Source: Stygiolobus caldivivus
GTDB taxonomy: Archaea > Thermoproteota > Thermoprotei_A > Sulfolobales > Sulfolobaceae
DNA length: 64,000 bases
Reading direction: 5' to 3'
NCBI RefSeq assembly: GCF_019704315.1
Contig: NZ_AP024597.1
Location: forward strand, 434,001-498,000
Positions 27,873 through 40,609 of the stretch are shown here, one piece after another. Numbering within the stretch: the first letter of the stretch is position 1; each line of letters begins with the position of its first letter. Under the pieces are notes generated by a model. It saw nothing but the letters and a program-made list of their open reading frames with translations, searched no databases and had not been told where the DNA came from. Both the position numbers and the translations under genes were made by a program.

Positions 27873-28037
27873 ATGAGTGTAGAAGAAATAGTTAAAGTTT
27901 CACGTAACTACCAAGTTACAATACCTGCAAAGATAAGGCAAAAATTCCAAATAAAGGAAGGAGACTTAGTGAGAGTAATATTTGACGAAAACGAAAATGT
28001 AGTAAAAATCCAAGTGTTAAAAGAACCTTGGAAGTAA
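27873..28037 (+). CDS. AbrB/SpoVT-type DNA-binding protein (antitoxin-like)
   Basis: A 54-residue frame from ATG 27873 to TAA 28035-28037. The sequence VSRNYQVTIPAKIRQKFQIKEGDLVRV is a swapped-hairpin AbrB/MazE domain. A strong Shine-Dalgarno GGAGGT sits 7 nt before the ATG, and a TATA-like TTTTAAATT is near 27829. Such proteins are often antitoxins of VapBC pairs in Sulfolobales, but no PIN-domain toxin gene follows: the next gene is TatD. It may be a stand-alone regulator or an orphan antitoxin. Confidence 0.8.
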   Translation: MSVEEIVKVSRNYQVTIPAKIRQKFQIKEGDLVRVIFDENENVVKIQVLKEPWK

Positions 28038-28100
28038 AAAGATTTTCTAATTTTATTTTATATTTTTTATTTTTATAACTGTTTCTCATATCCTATCACT

Positions 28101-28856
28101 ATGTATATTGATGCCCATGCACATATAGATGTGAAGGAATTTGATCAAGATAGAGACGTGGTAGTAAATGAATGCAAGATACTTATAGTAAACGCTGGAG
28201 TAGATTTAAACAGTAATTTGAGAAGCTTAGAACTCGAAAGGAAATATAGAAATGTAATAGCTGCTATAGGGTTCCACCCAGAGTTTATTAAAGATAAAGA
28301 ACAAGAAATATTAAAATCCCTTGAACTTACTGAACGGGCAAGGATAATTAGTGAGATAGGGTTAGATTATTATTGGATAAAAGAAGAAGAGCTTAGAAAA
28401 AAACAGCTGAATGTACTAGAACTATTTCTACAAAAGGCGGAGAGAGAAAATAAGACAGCAATAATACATGTAAGAGGGGGAATGAAAGACCTATTATCAA
28501 CATTACCTTCCTACAAAGTCCGGTTTGTTATACACGCTTTTGAAGGTAGCGTAAAAGACGCTAAGAAAATAATAGATCTGGGAGGACTAATTTCGTTCCC
28601 CCCAGTCCTAGTTAGGGATAAGTACAGGCAAGAGGTAGTAAAACAAGTAGAGTTGGACTATTTAATGACAGAGACAGACTCACCGTTTCTAGGTCCAGAA
28701 AAAAACACCAGAAACAAGCCTTGCAATGTGGCCCTGACCGTAAAAAAGATAAGCGAACTAAAGAATGTCGAAGAAAATGAAGTCATAGAAAAAATAACTA
28801 AAAACTTTAAAGAAAAAATTCTAGCTTCTAATGACCGGATTCCTTTTCCTCAGTAG
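28101..28856 (+). CDS. TatD-family metal-dependent hydrolase
   Basis: The 251-residue TIM-barrel protein starts MYIDAHAHID with the metal-binding H-x-H (H6, H8), followed by a conserved Glu in IISEIGLDYYW (about 93), a His in IIHVRGG, a His in VIHAFEGS and a late Asp in TETDSPF (about 195). TatD enzymes are 3'-5' DNA/RNA exonucleases or deoxyribonucleases linked to DNA repair. The 3' end overlaps doxE on the opposite strand by 29 nt. Confidence 0.9.
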   Translation: MYIDAHAHIDVKEFDQDRDVVVNECKILIVNAGVDLNSNLRSLELERKYRNVIAAIGFHPEFIKDKEQEILKSLELTERARIISEIGLDYYWIKEEELRKKQLNVLELFLQKAERENKTAIIHVRGGMKDLLSTLPSYKVRFVIHAFEGSVKDAKKIIDLGGLISFPPVLVRDKYRQEVVKQVELDYLMTETDSPFLGPEKNTRNKPCNVALTVKKISELKNVEENEVIEKITKNFKEKILASNDRIPFPQ

Positions 28857-29028
28857 GAGCAAAATATACGAAGAGATAGAAAGCTATAAACCCTATAAAC
28901 GCTGATACCGTGAAAGGAAGGACATAGTTTACTGCAGCAGCGTGTAAAGTTATCTCAGTTATCTCCCATACTAATCCTGCTATTGCTAATACATATCCTA
29001 AAGTTAAGAGTTTAAAGAAACTGACCAT
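28828..29028 (-). CDS. doxE: Terminal quinol oxidase small subunit (DoxE-like)
   Basis: The 66-residue protein has two TMs (about 5-25 and 35-55) and a short charged tail. It lies 7 nt after doxC in the order doxB-doxC-doxE known for the Acidianus aa3-type quinol oxidase, and its size fits the small subunit of that complex. Assignment rests mainly on order and size. The 3' end overlaps TatD by 29 nt on the other strand. Confidence 0.68.
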   Translation of the reverse strand: MVSFFKLLTLGYVLAIAGLVWEITEITLHAAAVNYVLPFTVSAFIGFIAFYLFVYFAPTEEKESGH

Positions 29029-29035
29029 TCTTCTT

Positions 29036-30121
29036 TCACCCCTCTACTAAAACACTTCCCCATAATGACATTACATATCCCATTTGCTCTCCGGTCACTA
29101 GATTAGACATACCGTCTAAGTCATAGTTATAGAACGCAGGATATACTATACCATATAGATAAGCGGGTGCGTTGGCCTTAAACGTAAAAGTCATCGGTGT
29201 ATTATACTGGATCTCCTGAGGCTGAGCAGCAGGAGTAATGGTACCGTTCCACCATACTGCATAAACATCGACGTATAGATCCTTATCTGGAGAAGCTACA
29301 CCAGTAGTAGAATAATTGTATAGCCAGTTATGGTCTCCCGAAGGAGTCGGGATGATTAGATTCATAGTCACGGTGGAGTTAGCGTTTACCACAAAAGTTG
29401 GGCCAGGTATACTATCATTAAACGCAGCATACTTATCAGACACTACTGTTAGAACTGGCGAAGGTGAATTTTCAACAATTATCGGCGGGTTATACGGGTC
29501 ACCAACTAATGCGCTAGTATGGGCTGTGTTAGATGCAGTAATATATCTTTGAATAGCAGATGGAGATATATATCCTGACTGCGGTATTACTAAAATTTCA
29601 CCTACTTGATAGGAGAACCATGGTCCATCATATTCCCCGCTTAAAAACGCATAAGCACCGCATGCTATCGGATACCCGCTTACATTACCTGCATACCATA
29701 CTGCGTATTGTGTTAAGCCGGGTACAATTTGAGTATCCACTACGTACTTAGCGTTATACACCGGTATATACATGTTTTCGGTAGCTGTTTTACCTATTAC
29801 CGCATACATAGTCATATTGAGGTATTGTCCAGGATGAACAACCATCAGATTATAATAAAATGGAAGAGTAGAACCATTAGGGAGGACTAATTCAGAGTTT
29901 ATTCCCCCTCCATGCTCGCTAACAGTAAACACATATTGCATCGCATTAACGGTAGTGGGAATTACATTCGATGGAGGAGCATTGGTGGGAATATCATGAG
30001 TTATAACGGAAGCGTCCCCACCTACAGTGAAAACTTGAGGTAAGGTGGTTACTACGACCACTGCGAGAAGTACAATTGCAAATCCAGTCCAAATCCACTC
30101 GTACTGCTCTTTACTAACCAT
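29036..30121 (-). CDS. doxC: Terminal quinol oxidase subunit (DoxC-like)
   Basis: The 361-residue protein has an N-terminal membrane anchor (about 10-30) and a long extracytoplasmic beta-rich domain (about 35-361) with many aromatic residues and Asn sequons. It lacks the Cys/His/Met set of a CuA site, as expected for an enzyme that takes electrons from caldariella quinone rather than cytochrome c. Its place between doxB and doxE and its length match DoxC of Acidianus ambivalens (about 344 residues). Confidence 0.78.
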   Translation of the reverse strand: MVSKEQYEWIWTGFAIVLLAVVVVTTLPQVFTVGGDASVITHDIPTNAPPSNVIPTTVNAMQYVFTVSEHGGGINSELVLPNGSTLPFYYNLMVVHPGQYLNMTMYAVIGKTATENMYIPVYNAKYVVDTQIVPGLTQYAVWYAGNVSGYPIACGAYAFLSGEYDGPWFSYQVGEILVIPQSGYISPSAIQRYITASNTAHTSALVGDPYNPPIIVENSPSPVLTVVSDKYAAFNDSIPGPTFVVNANSTVTMNLIIPTPSGDHNWLYNYSTTGVASPDKDLYVDVYAVWWNGTITPAAQPQEIQYNTPMTFTFKANAPAYLYGIVYPAFYNYDLDGMSNLVTGEQMGYVMSLWGSVLVEG

Positions 30122-30187
30122 TTAATCACCCCAATTTTTTACAACTTTTAAAATAAACTTCATATAATAAAAAAGTAACTATTAACT

Positions 30188-31966
30188 TTAAACCGTATTA
30201 GCCGCTTTTAAGGAGCTAACGCCGGCCAAGATGACACCTAGTGTTAATAGTGAAATCCAAGCCCACTCTAATGGATTAGTAGGTTTGGAAGCATCGCCCA
30301 CGAGCACAAGGGGAATAGCACTTACAACGATCAATATACCACCGAATAAGGCTAAGCCCCACCAGGTCGATAATGCTTTTCTCATAAATCTCATATTTAT
30401 TGTATTTTCAAGGCTCTTTAAACTTATCCCTGCGTTAGACCAATCTAGTTGCATTGCAACCGTATTAATCAATTGGCCTAACCCTAGGCCTTCTGCATTA
30501 AGTACCCTACCTTTTACTAAAGTCATTACTAAGTTCAAGAACCACACTAAAGTAGCAAATTGGGCAATTAGAGCACCGACAGTAGCTAAGTTTACAGCGT
30601 CTACAATATACGGAACTCTAGGTACTATTTCAGCCCTCCTTACAATACCGTCCAAGCCCTCCATCTCTATCCCTATTATGAACATGATAGAACCTATTAA
30701 ATAGCCCCAGAAATGTACCCATGCTGCCTTTACGGAGTACCAAGACCTGCCCGTCATCATCGGTAACATAAAGTATAGGACGGCCATGGCTTCTGGTACT
30801 ATTCCCAGTAATATCATAGCATGGAAATGACCTACTACCCAATCGGTGTTATGAATTATTGCATCAACCGAAATCGTAGCATTGGATATCCCAGTAACTC
30901 CTGCAAATATTGAACCAGCCCAACCTGTAGCAGTAAAGGCTGTTATTATATTCCATTTTACATCTGCGCCTTTTACAGTTGCAAATAAGTTGAGGAAGGT
31001 CATGAATGTAGGTACAGTTACCGCGTAAGTTAGGATTTCTTGTAAGACTTTCAAGTCGATAGGTAAATTGACCATATATAAGTGATGAATAGGGATGTTG
31101 TTAGAGAATATCAGGTAGAGCACAGCCGCTATTCTAGCCATCCTATCGCTATATAACGGCTTATTAGCTAATGTAGGTATCAATAAATACATCGCAGCTA
31201 CTGCAGGCAACCATGCCATATACACTACGGCATGTCCAAATATCCAGAACGCTATCTGGTTAGCAATGACATTTAACCCCGTAATTCCTGCAAACGCTAA
31301 TATATCCCATACATCAGCTACAGTAACTCCAGAATAACCTATCATGAACAATAATATAATCATTAAAAAGAACACTAATGGTACTGGTAACTTCTCTTTA
31401 GTCTGCCTTGAGGCTATATAGTAATGGTATACTATCCACATCCCTGCCGTGTAGACAAATGCGTCATTTAAGATCCATCCAATAAAGAAGAAGGGACTCA
31501 TTACGTATAATGAATACCCCGGTATACCTATAGGAGATAAATAGTACCACGAGCCAGCTGAGAAATAGTTATCGAAACCTTGTTGATTTACTAGTAGGAT
31601 AGGGCCCTCCATAAACATCATAGAGATATTCAACATTATGAAAGCGGTATTCAAGAGCCATTTTGCCCTCGGCTGAAGGTTAAGTAACTTAATAGTAAAG
31701 TATATTATAATCGCATAAATCACCTGTTGAGCAAACCCAAATAAGTCCCTTTCAGCGTGTAAGGTTATGCTCGCATAATATTCTTGTGGTGTTAGCGGTA
31801 ATAACCCGTAAGTAGTCCACATAGTTTCTTGTATCCTAACCATTAGGGAGTCTATTACACCTAATAGTCCCCATATCACACCCATCACTAGCATTCCCAT
31901 TACGATTCTGGTAGTCCAGTCTTTATCTAATTGGAAAAGTGCAACTACAAGATCCCTTAGACCCAT
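30188..31966 (-). CDS. doxB: Heme-copper quinol oxidase subunit I
   Basis: A 592-residue subunit I with about 14 TMs. Key residues are visible: a low-spin heme His in [12 protein letters not shown] (about residue 70), the H-x3-Y pair in [10 protein letters not shown], the HH of IPIHHLYM (CuB ligands) and H-x-H in [10 protein letters not shown]. It reduces oxygen to water with electrons from quinol. The start is set at the ATG at 31966: the in-frame TTG 11 codons upstream abuts the TATA-like ATTTAAAAAA (32001-32010), whereas 31966 lies downstream at a distance fit for a short or absent leader. doxC follows after 66 nt. Confidence 0.9.
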   Translation of the reverse strand: MGLRDLVVALFQLDKDWTTRIVMGMLVMGVIWGLLGVIDSLMVRIQETMWTTYGLLPLTPQEYYASITLHAERDLFGFAQQVIYAIIIYFTIKLLNLQPRAKWLLNTAFIMLNISMMFMEGPILLVNQQGFDNYFSAGSWYYLSPIGIPGYSLYVMSPFFFIGWILNDAFVYTAGMWIVYHYYIASRQTKEKLPVPLVFFLMIILLFMIGYSGVTVADVWDILAFAGITGLNVIANQIAFWIFGHAVVYMAWLPAVAAMYLLIPTLANKPLYSDRMARIAAVLYLIFSNNIPIHHLYMVNLPIDLKVLQEILTYAVTVPTFMTFLNLFATVKGADVKWNIITAFTATGWAGSIFAGVTGISNATISVDAIIHNTDWVVGHFHAMILLGIVPEAMAVLYFMLPMMTGRSWYSVKAAWVHFWGYLIGSIMFIIGIEMEGLDGIVRRAEIVPRVPYIVDAVNLATVGALIAQFATLVWFLNLVMTLVKGRVLNAEGLGLGQLINTVAMQLDWSNAGISLKSLENTINMRFMRKALSTWWGLALFGGILIVVSAIPLVLVGDASKPTNPLEWAWISLLTLGVILAGVSSLKAANTV

Positions 31967-31999
31967 ATACGTCACTTCATTTAATATTATAATGGCCAA

Positions 32000-32012
32000 T
32001 TTTTTTAAATTG
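32000..32012 (-). promoter_or_regulatory. doxBCE promoter TATA box
   Basis: ATTTAAAAAA on the minus strand (32001-32010) is a good archaeal TATA box. Transcription would begin around 31975-31980, which rules out the TTG at 31999 as a start and supports the ATG at 31966. Confidence 0.55.
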
Positions 32013-32204
32013 ATTATGTAAAAACACTGTTAGTTTTAATTAACTGAGTTTAATCTAAAAAAATAAAGTATTTTATATTTTATAGTTAATAATTAATAAT
32101 TTTATAACTTTCGACGACGATTACAACACTGTTATAGAACTATAAACTAGCTTCAAGAGAAAGCTTGACTTAGAATAACGTTGTAGAGTAGGGATTTAAC
32201 ACGC

Positions 32205-32245
32205 CTTTTATAAAATAAAAGGAGAGTATAAAAACCTGTTCAGTA
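32205..32245 (-). terminator. T-rich terminator of the SRP RNA
   Basis: Just after the 3' end of the SRP RNA (minus strand) come the T-runs GTTTTTATA and CTCCTTTTATTTTATAAAAG, matching the oligo-T termination signals of archaeal RNA genes. Confidence 0.5.
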
Positions 32246-32251
32246 TGAAGA

Positions 32252-32559
32252 CGGTCGGCCCTCCCATACCATAACCCTTATCACCCCAGATTTTCCCTAG
32301 CCCTTCTCATACCGGTGACCGGTGAACGCGGATAGCCGGGCACGGTTGCTCCCTTCCGGGCCTGGCCGATTCCCCCGGCCAATGCGGTATCTTCCCTCCC
32401 TCCAGAGGGAAGATCCGCAACTATCTCGCCCCATCGGGCGGTACTCATCGTTAGGCTAGGATCTGGGAGTGATAGGTATTATAGTATGGGAGTTACTGGT
32501 GCCCGCATTAAGCCACGCGGGTCACAGGGGCTGGCTAGACCCCCCACCCTACCCGACCA
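32252..32559 (-). ncRNA. Signal recognition particle RNA (7S RNA)
   Basis: On the minus strand this GC-rich 308-nt stretch stands out in an AT-rich genome. Terminal GGTCGG (32553-32558) pairs with CCGACC (32253-32258), closing helix 1. The S-domain helix 8 is present near 32330-32375, with GGCCAGGCCCGGA, AGGGAGCAACC and GTGCCCGGC forming the conserved asymmetric loop that binds SRP54. Length and layout match archaeal SRP RNA. The RNA scaffolds SRP19 and SRP54 for cotranslational targeting of membrane and secreted proteins. Its promoter must lie at the very 3' end of the HAD gene, 22 nt away. Confidence 0.93.
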
Positions 32560-32580
32560 TAATTAATTACTTCGTATAGA

Positions 32581-33204
32581 TTAAGAAATTAACTCAAACA
32601 GCTCACATAAAGAGCTTATAATAACAGCATTCCTCTCCCTAACTTTTTCTTCGTTAAAAGGGACGCCAGACCTAAGTAAATAAATCCCCCTTAGTCCGGC
32701 ACTATAATACGCTTCAACGTCTATCTCAGTATCACCAATGCCTATTGATTCCATCGGTTTTACATTAAGTTTGTTTAAAGCAATTACTATACTTTCTGGG
32801 TCAGGTTTCCCCTTTACTACGTCGTCAGAGGTGATTAAAACATGATATTTTACGCCTATTTTATCTAGAACCTTTCTCGCCGAAACCCCATTAGAAGAAG
32901 TAACTATAGCAACTCTTACCCCCTTACTCATAAGGGTAGATACAAGTTCTTTCGCACACTCATTGGGCTCCGCCTTAATCTCTACAAGACGCAAATATTC
33001 TTCGTTCTTTATTTCCATCAGTTCTTTCCATTTCTCACCTCCGAGTAACTTAGCTATATCTGAAGTCTTTCTACCTAGAAGATAATCTATTTTAACGTCG
33101 TTTTTAATTTCTAGTCTTTTTAAACCTATCTCCCAAGCTTCTTTATGGATTAACGCAGTATTAGCTAAAGTACCGTCTAGATCGAAAATAAAAGCCGATA
33201 TCAT
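32581..33204 (-). CDS. HAD-family phosphatase
   Basis: The 207-residue protein has HAD motif [11 protein letters not shown] (D8, D10), a helical cap domain, motif [11 protein letters not shown] (about 113), the Lys of motif III in [10 protein letters not shown] and motif [13 protein letters not shown]. It resembles phosphoglycolate phosphatase/beta-phosphoglucomutase types. The substrate is unknown. The ATG overlaps the stop of the alcohol dehydrogenase by 4 nt, so the two are coupled. Confidence 0.87.
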   Translation of the reverse strand: MISAFIFDLDGTLANTALIHKEAWEIGLKRLEIKNDVKIDYLLGRKTSDIAKLLGGEKWKELMEIKNEEYLRLVEIKAEPNECAKELVSTLMSKGVRVAIVTSSNGVSARKVLDKIGVKYHVLITSDDVVKGKPDPESIVIALNKLNVKPMESIGIGDTEIDVEAYYSAGLRGIYLLRSGVPFNEEKVRERNAVIISSLCELFELIS

Positions 33205-34286
33205 GGTATGATTAAACTCCTTATAGCCTCGCCTTCTTCTAAAAGTTTTACTGCTTCGTTTATTTCTTCAAGCTTAAACTTTCCAGTTACCAGTTTACTT
33301 GGGTCGTACTTACCTAACTTAACTAATTCTAATAATTTAGGCATATCAATTCTAGGTCTCCCACCGTAATTTCCTATAATAGTAATTCCTCCCCTCACTA
33401 CCGAGGCTATCCTCAAAGGTATCTGTGCTGAAACTGGCGGTAAACCTACCAAGACTACTCTACCGCCGATCCTTACACTGTCAACAGCCATCTGAATAGT
33501 ATCTTGGGTACCTGCCGCCTCAATTACTACATCAGGTCCTCCTCCAGTAATTTCTTTTAGAGCTTTCACGGGATCAGACTCTTTAGTATTAACCACATCA
33601 GTTGCACCTAATTCCATTGCTTTTTCTAACTTCCATTTTCTTGTACCTAAGGCGATAATTCTTCCTGCACCGCTAGCTTTTAAGAGCTGTATTACCGATA
33701 ACCCAACGCCTCCGACACCAACTACTGCTACTGTCTCTCCGGGCTCTATTTTAGCGTTATTAACTGCCCCATAGGCAGTTATCCCCGCACAGCCTAAAGG
33801 TGCCACTTTTTCGAGAGGGACATCCTTAGGAACTACTGTCAAAGCGTTTTCATGAACAATAGCATACTCAGCAAATCCTCCGCCAAGGAATATGTGTACA
33901 TCTTTACCGTCCTTTAGCTTCAACCTAGTGGTACCATCAAACATCACGCCTTTTAACCTAACTGAGGCTAAAGTCTCGCATAAATTCTCATGACCTGATA
34001 TACAGTTTCTACACTTCCCGCAGGGGTGAATAAATGCCGAAACCACTTTATCTCCTTCTTTAACCCTTGTCACTCCATTTCCTACTTTTTTAACTATTCC
34101 TGTTATTTCATGCCCTGCAACAACTGGCGGAGGGACTGGGGTAGCACCGACAAATACATTAACGTCTGAATGACACATACCAGTTGCTGTAACTTGGACA
34201 AGGACTTCATTTTCTTTAGGCTCATCTATATCAATATCTTGAATAGTCAACGGCTCTTTGTAATTGAAGAGAACAGCCGCACGCAT
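33201..34286 (-). CDS. Zinc-dependent alcohol dehydrogenase (MDR)
   Basis: A 361-residue medium-chain dehydrogenase. The catalytic zinc residues are C38 and H39 in GMCHSDVNV, and H/E in AGHEITG (about 59). The structural zinc loop is [15 protein letters not shown] (about 89-103). The NAD(P) motif is [14 protein letters not shown] (about 185). It is of the class that oxidises primary alcohols or related compounds; the real substrate is open. A Shine-Dalgarno-like GGAGA lies 8-9 nt before the ATG. It is coupled to the HAD gene downstream. Confidence 0.9.
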   Translation of the reverse strand: MRAAVLFNYKEPLTIQDIDIDEPKENEVLVQVTATGMCHSDVNVFVGATPVPPPVVAGHEITGIVKKVGNGVTRVKEGDKVVSAFIHPCGKCRNCISGHENLCETLASVRLKGVMFDGTTRLKLKDGKDVHIFLGGGFAEYAIVHENALTVVPKDVPLEKVAPLGCAGITAYGAVNNAKIEPGETVAVVGVGGVGLSVIQLLKASGAGRIIALGTRKWKLEKAMELGATDVVNTKESDPVKALKEITGGGPDVVIEAAGTQDTIQMAVDSVRIGGRVVLVGLPPVSAQIPLRIASVVRGGITIIGNYGGRPRIDMPKLLELVKLGKYDPSKLVTGKFKLEEINEAVKLLEEGEAIRSLIIP

Positions 34287-34390
34287 AAAATGATCTCCTT
34301 TAAGTAAATAAAAAGCTTTGATAACCGTCTACCAACTTAATTTATTAAGAAGGAGTACTGCATATTACAAAACTCGTCTCAGGCTATTAG

Positions 34391-34489
34391 CGCCGGGGGC
34401 GGGACTTGAACCCGCGCGGGGGATAACCCCAGCGGCTCTCGGCTTATCAATTAGCAGGCCGCCGCCCTACCATGCTAGGCGACCCCGGC
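34391..34489 (-). tRNA. tRNA-Ser (GCT) with intron
   Basis: Read on the minus strand, acceptor GCCGGGG (34483-34489) pairs with CCCCGGC (34392-34398), with G as discriminator. The anticodon GCT is at 34453-34455. The anticodon stem GCGGC pairs with GCCGC (34432-34436) only if about 14 nt (34438-34451) are removed, i.e. an intron at the canonical 37/38 site. A long variable arm (GGGG TTAT CCCC) confirms a type II tRNA-Ser. The T arm is GCGGG TTCAAGT CCCGC. Splicing would leave 85 nt. TATA-like CTTTTATACT (34513-34522) lies upstream. Confidence 0.93.
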
Positions 34490-34533
34490 AATATTTATAA
34501 TTTATCTTAAAGTATAAAAGAGTTTAGCTCGCA

Positions 34534-34569
34534 TCTTAAGTAAAAATAGGTTCTTAAGTAAAAATAGGT
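34534..34569. repeat. Tandem duplication, 18 bp x 2
   Basis: TCTTAAGTAAAAATAGGT at 34534-34551 is followed by an exact copy at 34552-34569. The pair lies just upstream of the tRNA-Ser promoter (which reads leftward) in a gene-free stretch. No function assigned. Confidence 0.85.
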
Positions 34570-34684
34570 TCTCTAGTCCGTAACTCATAATTATTATAAA
34601 CTTATAGATTTTTAGATTTTAAAAGTTATTATAATTATAATATTATTAATATTATATTTTTAAATAATTAAATAAATTATTAAA

Positions 34685-35697
34685 CTAAATTCTTATTATC
34701 ACCGTTTGAAAGATCACAGCCATTATAGCAAATACCAACTCTAGCGACCAGAGAATTATTACAATTTGATATTCCTTAAACTTGCCTATTCTCATTATAA
34801 CGTGGGTGAGTGAATTAGGCTTTCCGTCCCAATACAAATATCCTTCTGGAGATACCTTTCCAAATGAGACTCCTTTGAATTTTGTTTTAGCTTTTAGAAT
34901 AAATTCAATCACGTACGGAATATAAAGAAAGAATAGGGCTGTGTACATAAAACCGGCTATTCCTATAGAACCTATTACCGAGCCTATGAAGTAAGTTCCT
35001 ATATTACCCGGAAATACCTTGGCGGGGTATATATTAAAAAGTAAAAAGGCAAGTAGAACGAATACTAAAATTAAAGCTAGCACGCCCGCATGAAAAGTCG
35101 GGCCAGTCGATCTTAACCCTATAAAGGCCAGGGCCGAAGCCATTATTAGACCCATTCCAGCTCCTAGCCCGTTCAACCCTTCTAGCATATTAAAGGCATT
35201 CGACGTAATTGTTAACGTTGCAGGAAGAATTATAATGTAAAAAAACACCCCGAAGTTTACCAGACCAAAAAATGGAATGGAGATAGTAGAGTGACCTATG
35301 CTGTAGATAGCTAACGGGACGGAAGCAAAAATAGGTAAGAAAGCCCTAATTGACTGCCTCAAGTTAAATATATCATCCAGTAACCCTAAAAACCCTATTA
35401 TTAGTGAAGATAATAAGACAGAAACTACTGTTCTCTCAATAAATAATGAATTAAACATTGTGCGCCCAAAATCTATTTCGCTCACTAGGTAGGTAAAAGA
35501 ACCAGCAATAAATCCTGCTACTATTCCTATTCCGCCAAGAACCGGCACTTGGTTTTTCTCGAGCTTATTAACATCAGTGCCTACAAACCCTTTTTTCTTA
35601 GCTTCGACTATAGTCCATTTAGTTGCGAGGTAAGTCACTATAAAGGACACTACTATTGATAGGATAATAGAAAAAAGAAGAGGATCGGCATATTTCA

Positions 35698-35698
<1 letters not shown>
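34685..35698 (-). CDS. MraY/GPT-type UDP-sugar phosphotransferase
   Basis: The 337-residue membrane protein has about 10 TMs and the motifs of the glycosyltransferase 4 family: LDDIFNLRQ (about 107-115), NAFNMLEGLNGLGAGMG (about 166-182) and FPGNIGTYFIGS (about 229-240). Relatives transfer GlcNAc-1-phosphate to dolichyl phosphate to start N-glycan assembly (AglH/Alg7-like). That role suits its position right after the prenyl diphosphate synthase; stop and start touch. It is the last gene of the long ribosomal-isoprenoid operon. Confidence 0.85.
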
Positions 35699-38444
<2,746 letters not shown>

Positions 38445-38452
<8 letters not shown>

Positions 38453-39305
38453 CGAACCTCACTGACAAGTAACCCACAACTGAAGACTTGTCCCCAGAAG
38501 TATCCCCAGAAGTAGCATGTTTTAATACGTAAGGCTTCTTTCCAAATTTTTTGGCTAACAACAATACGGTCATAATAGGTGCATATCCGCAGGCTGTAAC
38601 ATCTTTTTCTTCAACCACCTTAAAAAGACCCTTATAATCCAATTTCTCGATCTCAGCTATAGCAAGGTTATCCTTCTCAATAGTTCTATCGTGTGGCTCA
38701 TAATGATTTAAGTCGCTACTAGCTATTACTACAATGTCCTTTTTCTTCTCGTTCATTTCTATAACCTTATATATACTATCTGCTAGCATTTCAGCCACAT
38801 CCGTTGTCTGCATCATAATGACTATAGGGACTATCTTAAATTCGGAACCGAATAAATACTGGAGAAAGGGTACCTGAACCTCTACCGAGTGTTCATATAA
38901 ATGTGCCCTCTCGTCAATATCAATTATTCCACTTAACCTAACTAGTTCCATCGCGACATCTTCATCAACATCTACTTCGCCTAAAGGGGTCCTCCATTTT
39001 CCTTTAAGCCAAATAGATACAAAGGAGCCTAAGCCAGTGTGATTAGGGCCTAAAATAATAACTGTATCAGGCTTACCTTCTTGGGCTAAATAATAATAAG
39101 CGTGAGCCGCAACAGGGCCACTATACATATAGCCCGCATGGGGGACTATAAAAAACATATTATCTCTTTGTGAGGGTTTCTGTGAAGGGATAGAAGGTAC
39201 TTTACCTGGGCCAAGTGGGTGCAAAAAACATTCTTTAATTTGCTCTTTCAGTTTTTCAGGATCTGATTCATAAAACGCACCAGCTACTGCTGGTATTCTT
39301 ATCAT
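38445..39305 (-). CDS. MEMO1 family protein (AmmeMemoRadiSam protein B)
   Basis: The 286-residue protein shows the MEMO fold motifs: [15 protein letters not shown] at the start, [13 protein letters not shown] (about 52-64), ILGPNHTG (about 83), [13 protein letters not shown] (about 144-156) and [12 protein letters not shown] (about 196-207), with a conserved Cys in VTACGYAP (about 242). Its fold is related to class III aromatic dioxygenases; the archaeal role is unknown. It is locked in the operon by 4- and 8-nt overlaps with uS2 and the unknown gene, an arrangement conserved among Sulfolobales as I recall it. Confidence 0.9.
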
Positions 39306-39979
39306 TCTGCCAGCCTCGTTTCAAAGTCTTCAACCCGTGCAGGTATATCTCCGTCTACGGGGATTTCCTTCCTTTCTCTCAATATTTGCCTTGCAAGAGT
39401 CCAGTATAACAGTGCTAAGGACTTCCTCCCTTTATTGTTAGCTGGTATTACTACATCTATGAAGTCCACTTTTGCGTCAGTATCAGAAAATGCTACTATT
39501 GGTATCCCTACTTTTGATGCTTCTTTTATAGCTTGTAGATCCGTCCTAGGATCAGTAACTACAAGTACTTCAGGTTCTATATAGTCAGATAAGTAAGGAT
39601 TCGTCAGCGTACCGGGTGGGAATCTTCCTATTATAGCCCTACCTCTTATTATCTGAGCGAACTTTTGCGTAGGAGTATAAGCATAAGGCCTTGATGCGAC
39701 TGCCAGTATCCCTTCTGGTGTAAACTTAGCAAGGAACTTAGCAGCAACTCTCAACCTTTCATCAATTTTTCTTACATCAAGTACGTATAATCCTTCAGGC
39801 CTCACTCTATAAATAAACCTTTCCATATACGCTGTACAAGTGTGTGTCCCTATATGAACACCCGAAGATAAGTACGTATCAAGCGGTACTAACAACTCTA
39901 TTAGCTGACCTTTTTCCGTCTTCTGCAGTTCTGCCTTCTCTTCCTCAGATAGTTGTCCTCCTTTTTCTTGTTCACTCAT
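39302..39979 (-). CDS. rps2: 30S ribosomal protein uS2
   Basis: The 225-residue protein starts with a Glu/Lys-rich tail and continues with [16 protein letters not shown] (about 31-46), [19 protein letters not shown] (about 70-88), [10 protein letters not shown] (about 127) and [17 protein letters not shown] (about 185), the archaeal uS2/SA pattern. It is a component of the small subunit. It is placed 10 nt after rpo10 and overlaps MEMO by 4 nt; rpoK and enolase, which lie between rpoN and rps2 in many archaea, are missing here. Confidence 0.96.
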   Translation of the reverse strand: MSEQEKGGQLSEEEKAELQKTEKGQLIELLVPLDTYLSSGVHIGTHTCTAYMERFIYRVRPEGLYVLDVRKIDERLRVAAKFLAKFTPEGILAVASRPYAYTPTQKFAQIIRGRAIIGRFPPGTLTNPYLSDYIEPEVLVVTDPRTDLQAIKEASKVGIPIVAFSDTDAKVDFIDVVIPANNKGRKSLALLYWTLARQILRERKEIPVDGDIPARVEDFETRLAE

Positions 39980-39989
39980 CTAGTTCACC

Positions 39990-40199
39990 TCAAATAGGTC
40001 TTGTATAATGTATAACCTCCCTAATAATATCTACATGAGATAAAAGCATTCTCCTACAACAATACCTCTTTATACCTAAACTATCAAGCACTTTGCCTGG
40101 GTCTTCTCCAGCTGTAACCCTAGTTATAAAAGGCTCCCACTTGTCCGCAATTACCGCACCACAAGTAAAACATCTAATAGGGACAATCATTATACTCAC
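39990..40199 (-). CDS. rpoN: RNA polymerase subunit Rpo10 (RpoN)
   Basis: The 69-residue zinc-bundle subunit has CFTCG (C9, C12) and the CC pair in [10 protein letters not shown] (about 44-51), the usual metal site. It sits in the Rpo3/Rpo10/Rpo11 assembly platform of archaeal RNA polymerase. The ATG overlaps the uS9 stop by 4 nt. Confidence 0.95.
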   Translation of the reverse strand: MSIMIVPIRCFTCGAVIADKWEPFITRVTAGEDPGKVLDSLGIKRYCCRRMLLSHVDIIREVIHYTRPI

Positions 40200-40609
40200 C
40201 TATAGGCTTTCTGCCTCCATCTCCTTGCACTATATCTCATCCACTTCTCTGACTCAGTCTGCCTCGGATCTCCGGCTAACATAGTTCTATCATATGATTT
40301 GTATATTTGTTCTAGTTCTTTACTGCCCGTAAACTTAACTAGAGCCCTAGCTAGAGCCATTCGTGCCGCATCAGCTTGTCCCATTACACCTCCGCCGCTC
40401 GTATATATTCTCGCATCCACTGCAGAGTGTATACTTTGCCCTGCAAGTATTAGAGGCTCCATTATTTTCATCCGCATAACTTCAATCGGAACAAGCTCCA
40501 CGGGAATATCATTTACATAAACTCTACCCTTACCAGCTGTGAGATAGCACCTCGCCCTAGCCATTTTCCTTCTGGCTGAGGTAATTACAACAGTCTGCTG
40601 TTCAGCCAT
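40196..40609 (-). CDS. rps9: 30S ribosomal protein uS9
   Basis: The 137-residue protein has [19 protein letters not shown] at the start, [20 protein letters not shown] (about 72-91) and the C-terminal [13 protein letters not shown], whose basic tail reaches the P-site tRNA. It overlaps uL13 by 8 nt. Confidence 0.96.
   Translation of the reverse strand: MAEQQTVVITSARRKMARARCYLTAGKGRVYVNDIPVELVPIEVMRMKIMEPLILAGQSIHSAVDARIYTSGGGVMGQADAARMALARALVKFTGSKELEQIYKSYDRTMLAGDPRQTESEKWMRYSARRWRQKAYR

Noticed and set aside
27873-28856. A VapBC-type toxin-antitoxin pair with the AbrB-like protein
   Set aside because: The next gene is TatD, a housekeeping nuclease without a PIN domain, 63 nt away, so no toxin partner is visible.
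31967-31999. TTG start for doxB at 31999
   Set aside because: It directly abuts the TATA-like box at 32001-32010 and would lie upstream of the transcription start; the ATG at 31966 fits.
34318-34500. A 60-codon plus-strand frame antisense to tRNA-Ser as another integrase fragment
   Set aside because: Outside the tRNA complement it lacks the integrase pattern (no YYVYK or GPL segment) and has no fitting promoter; the GLEPARG part is only the translated tRNA complement.
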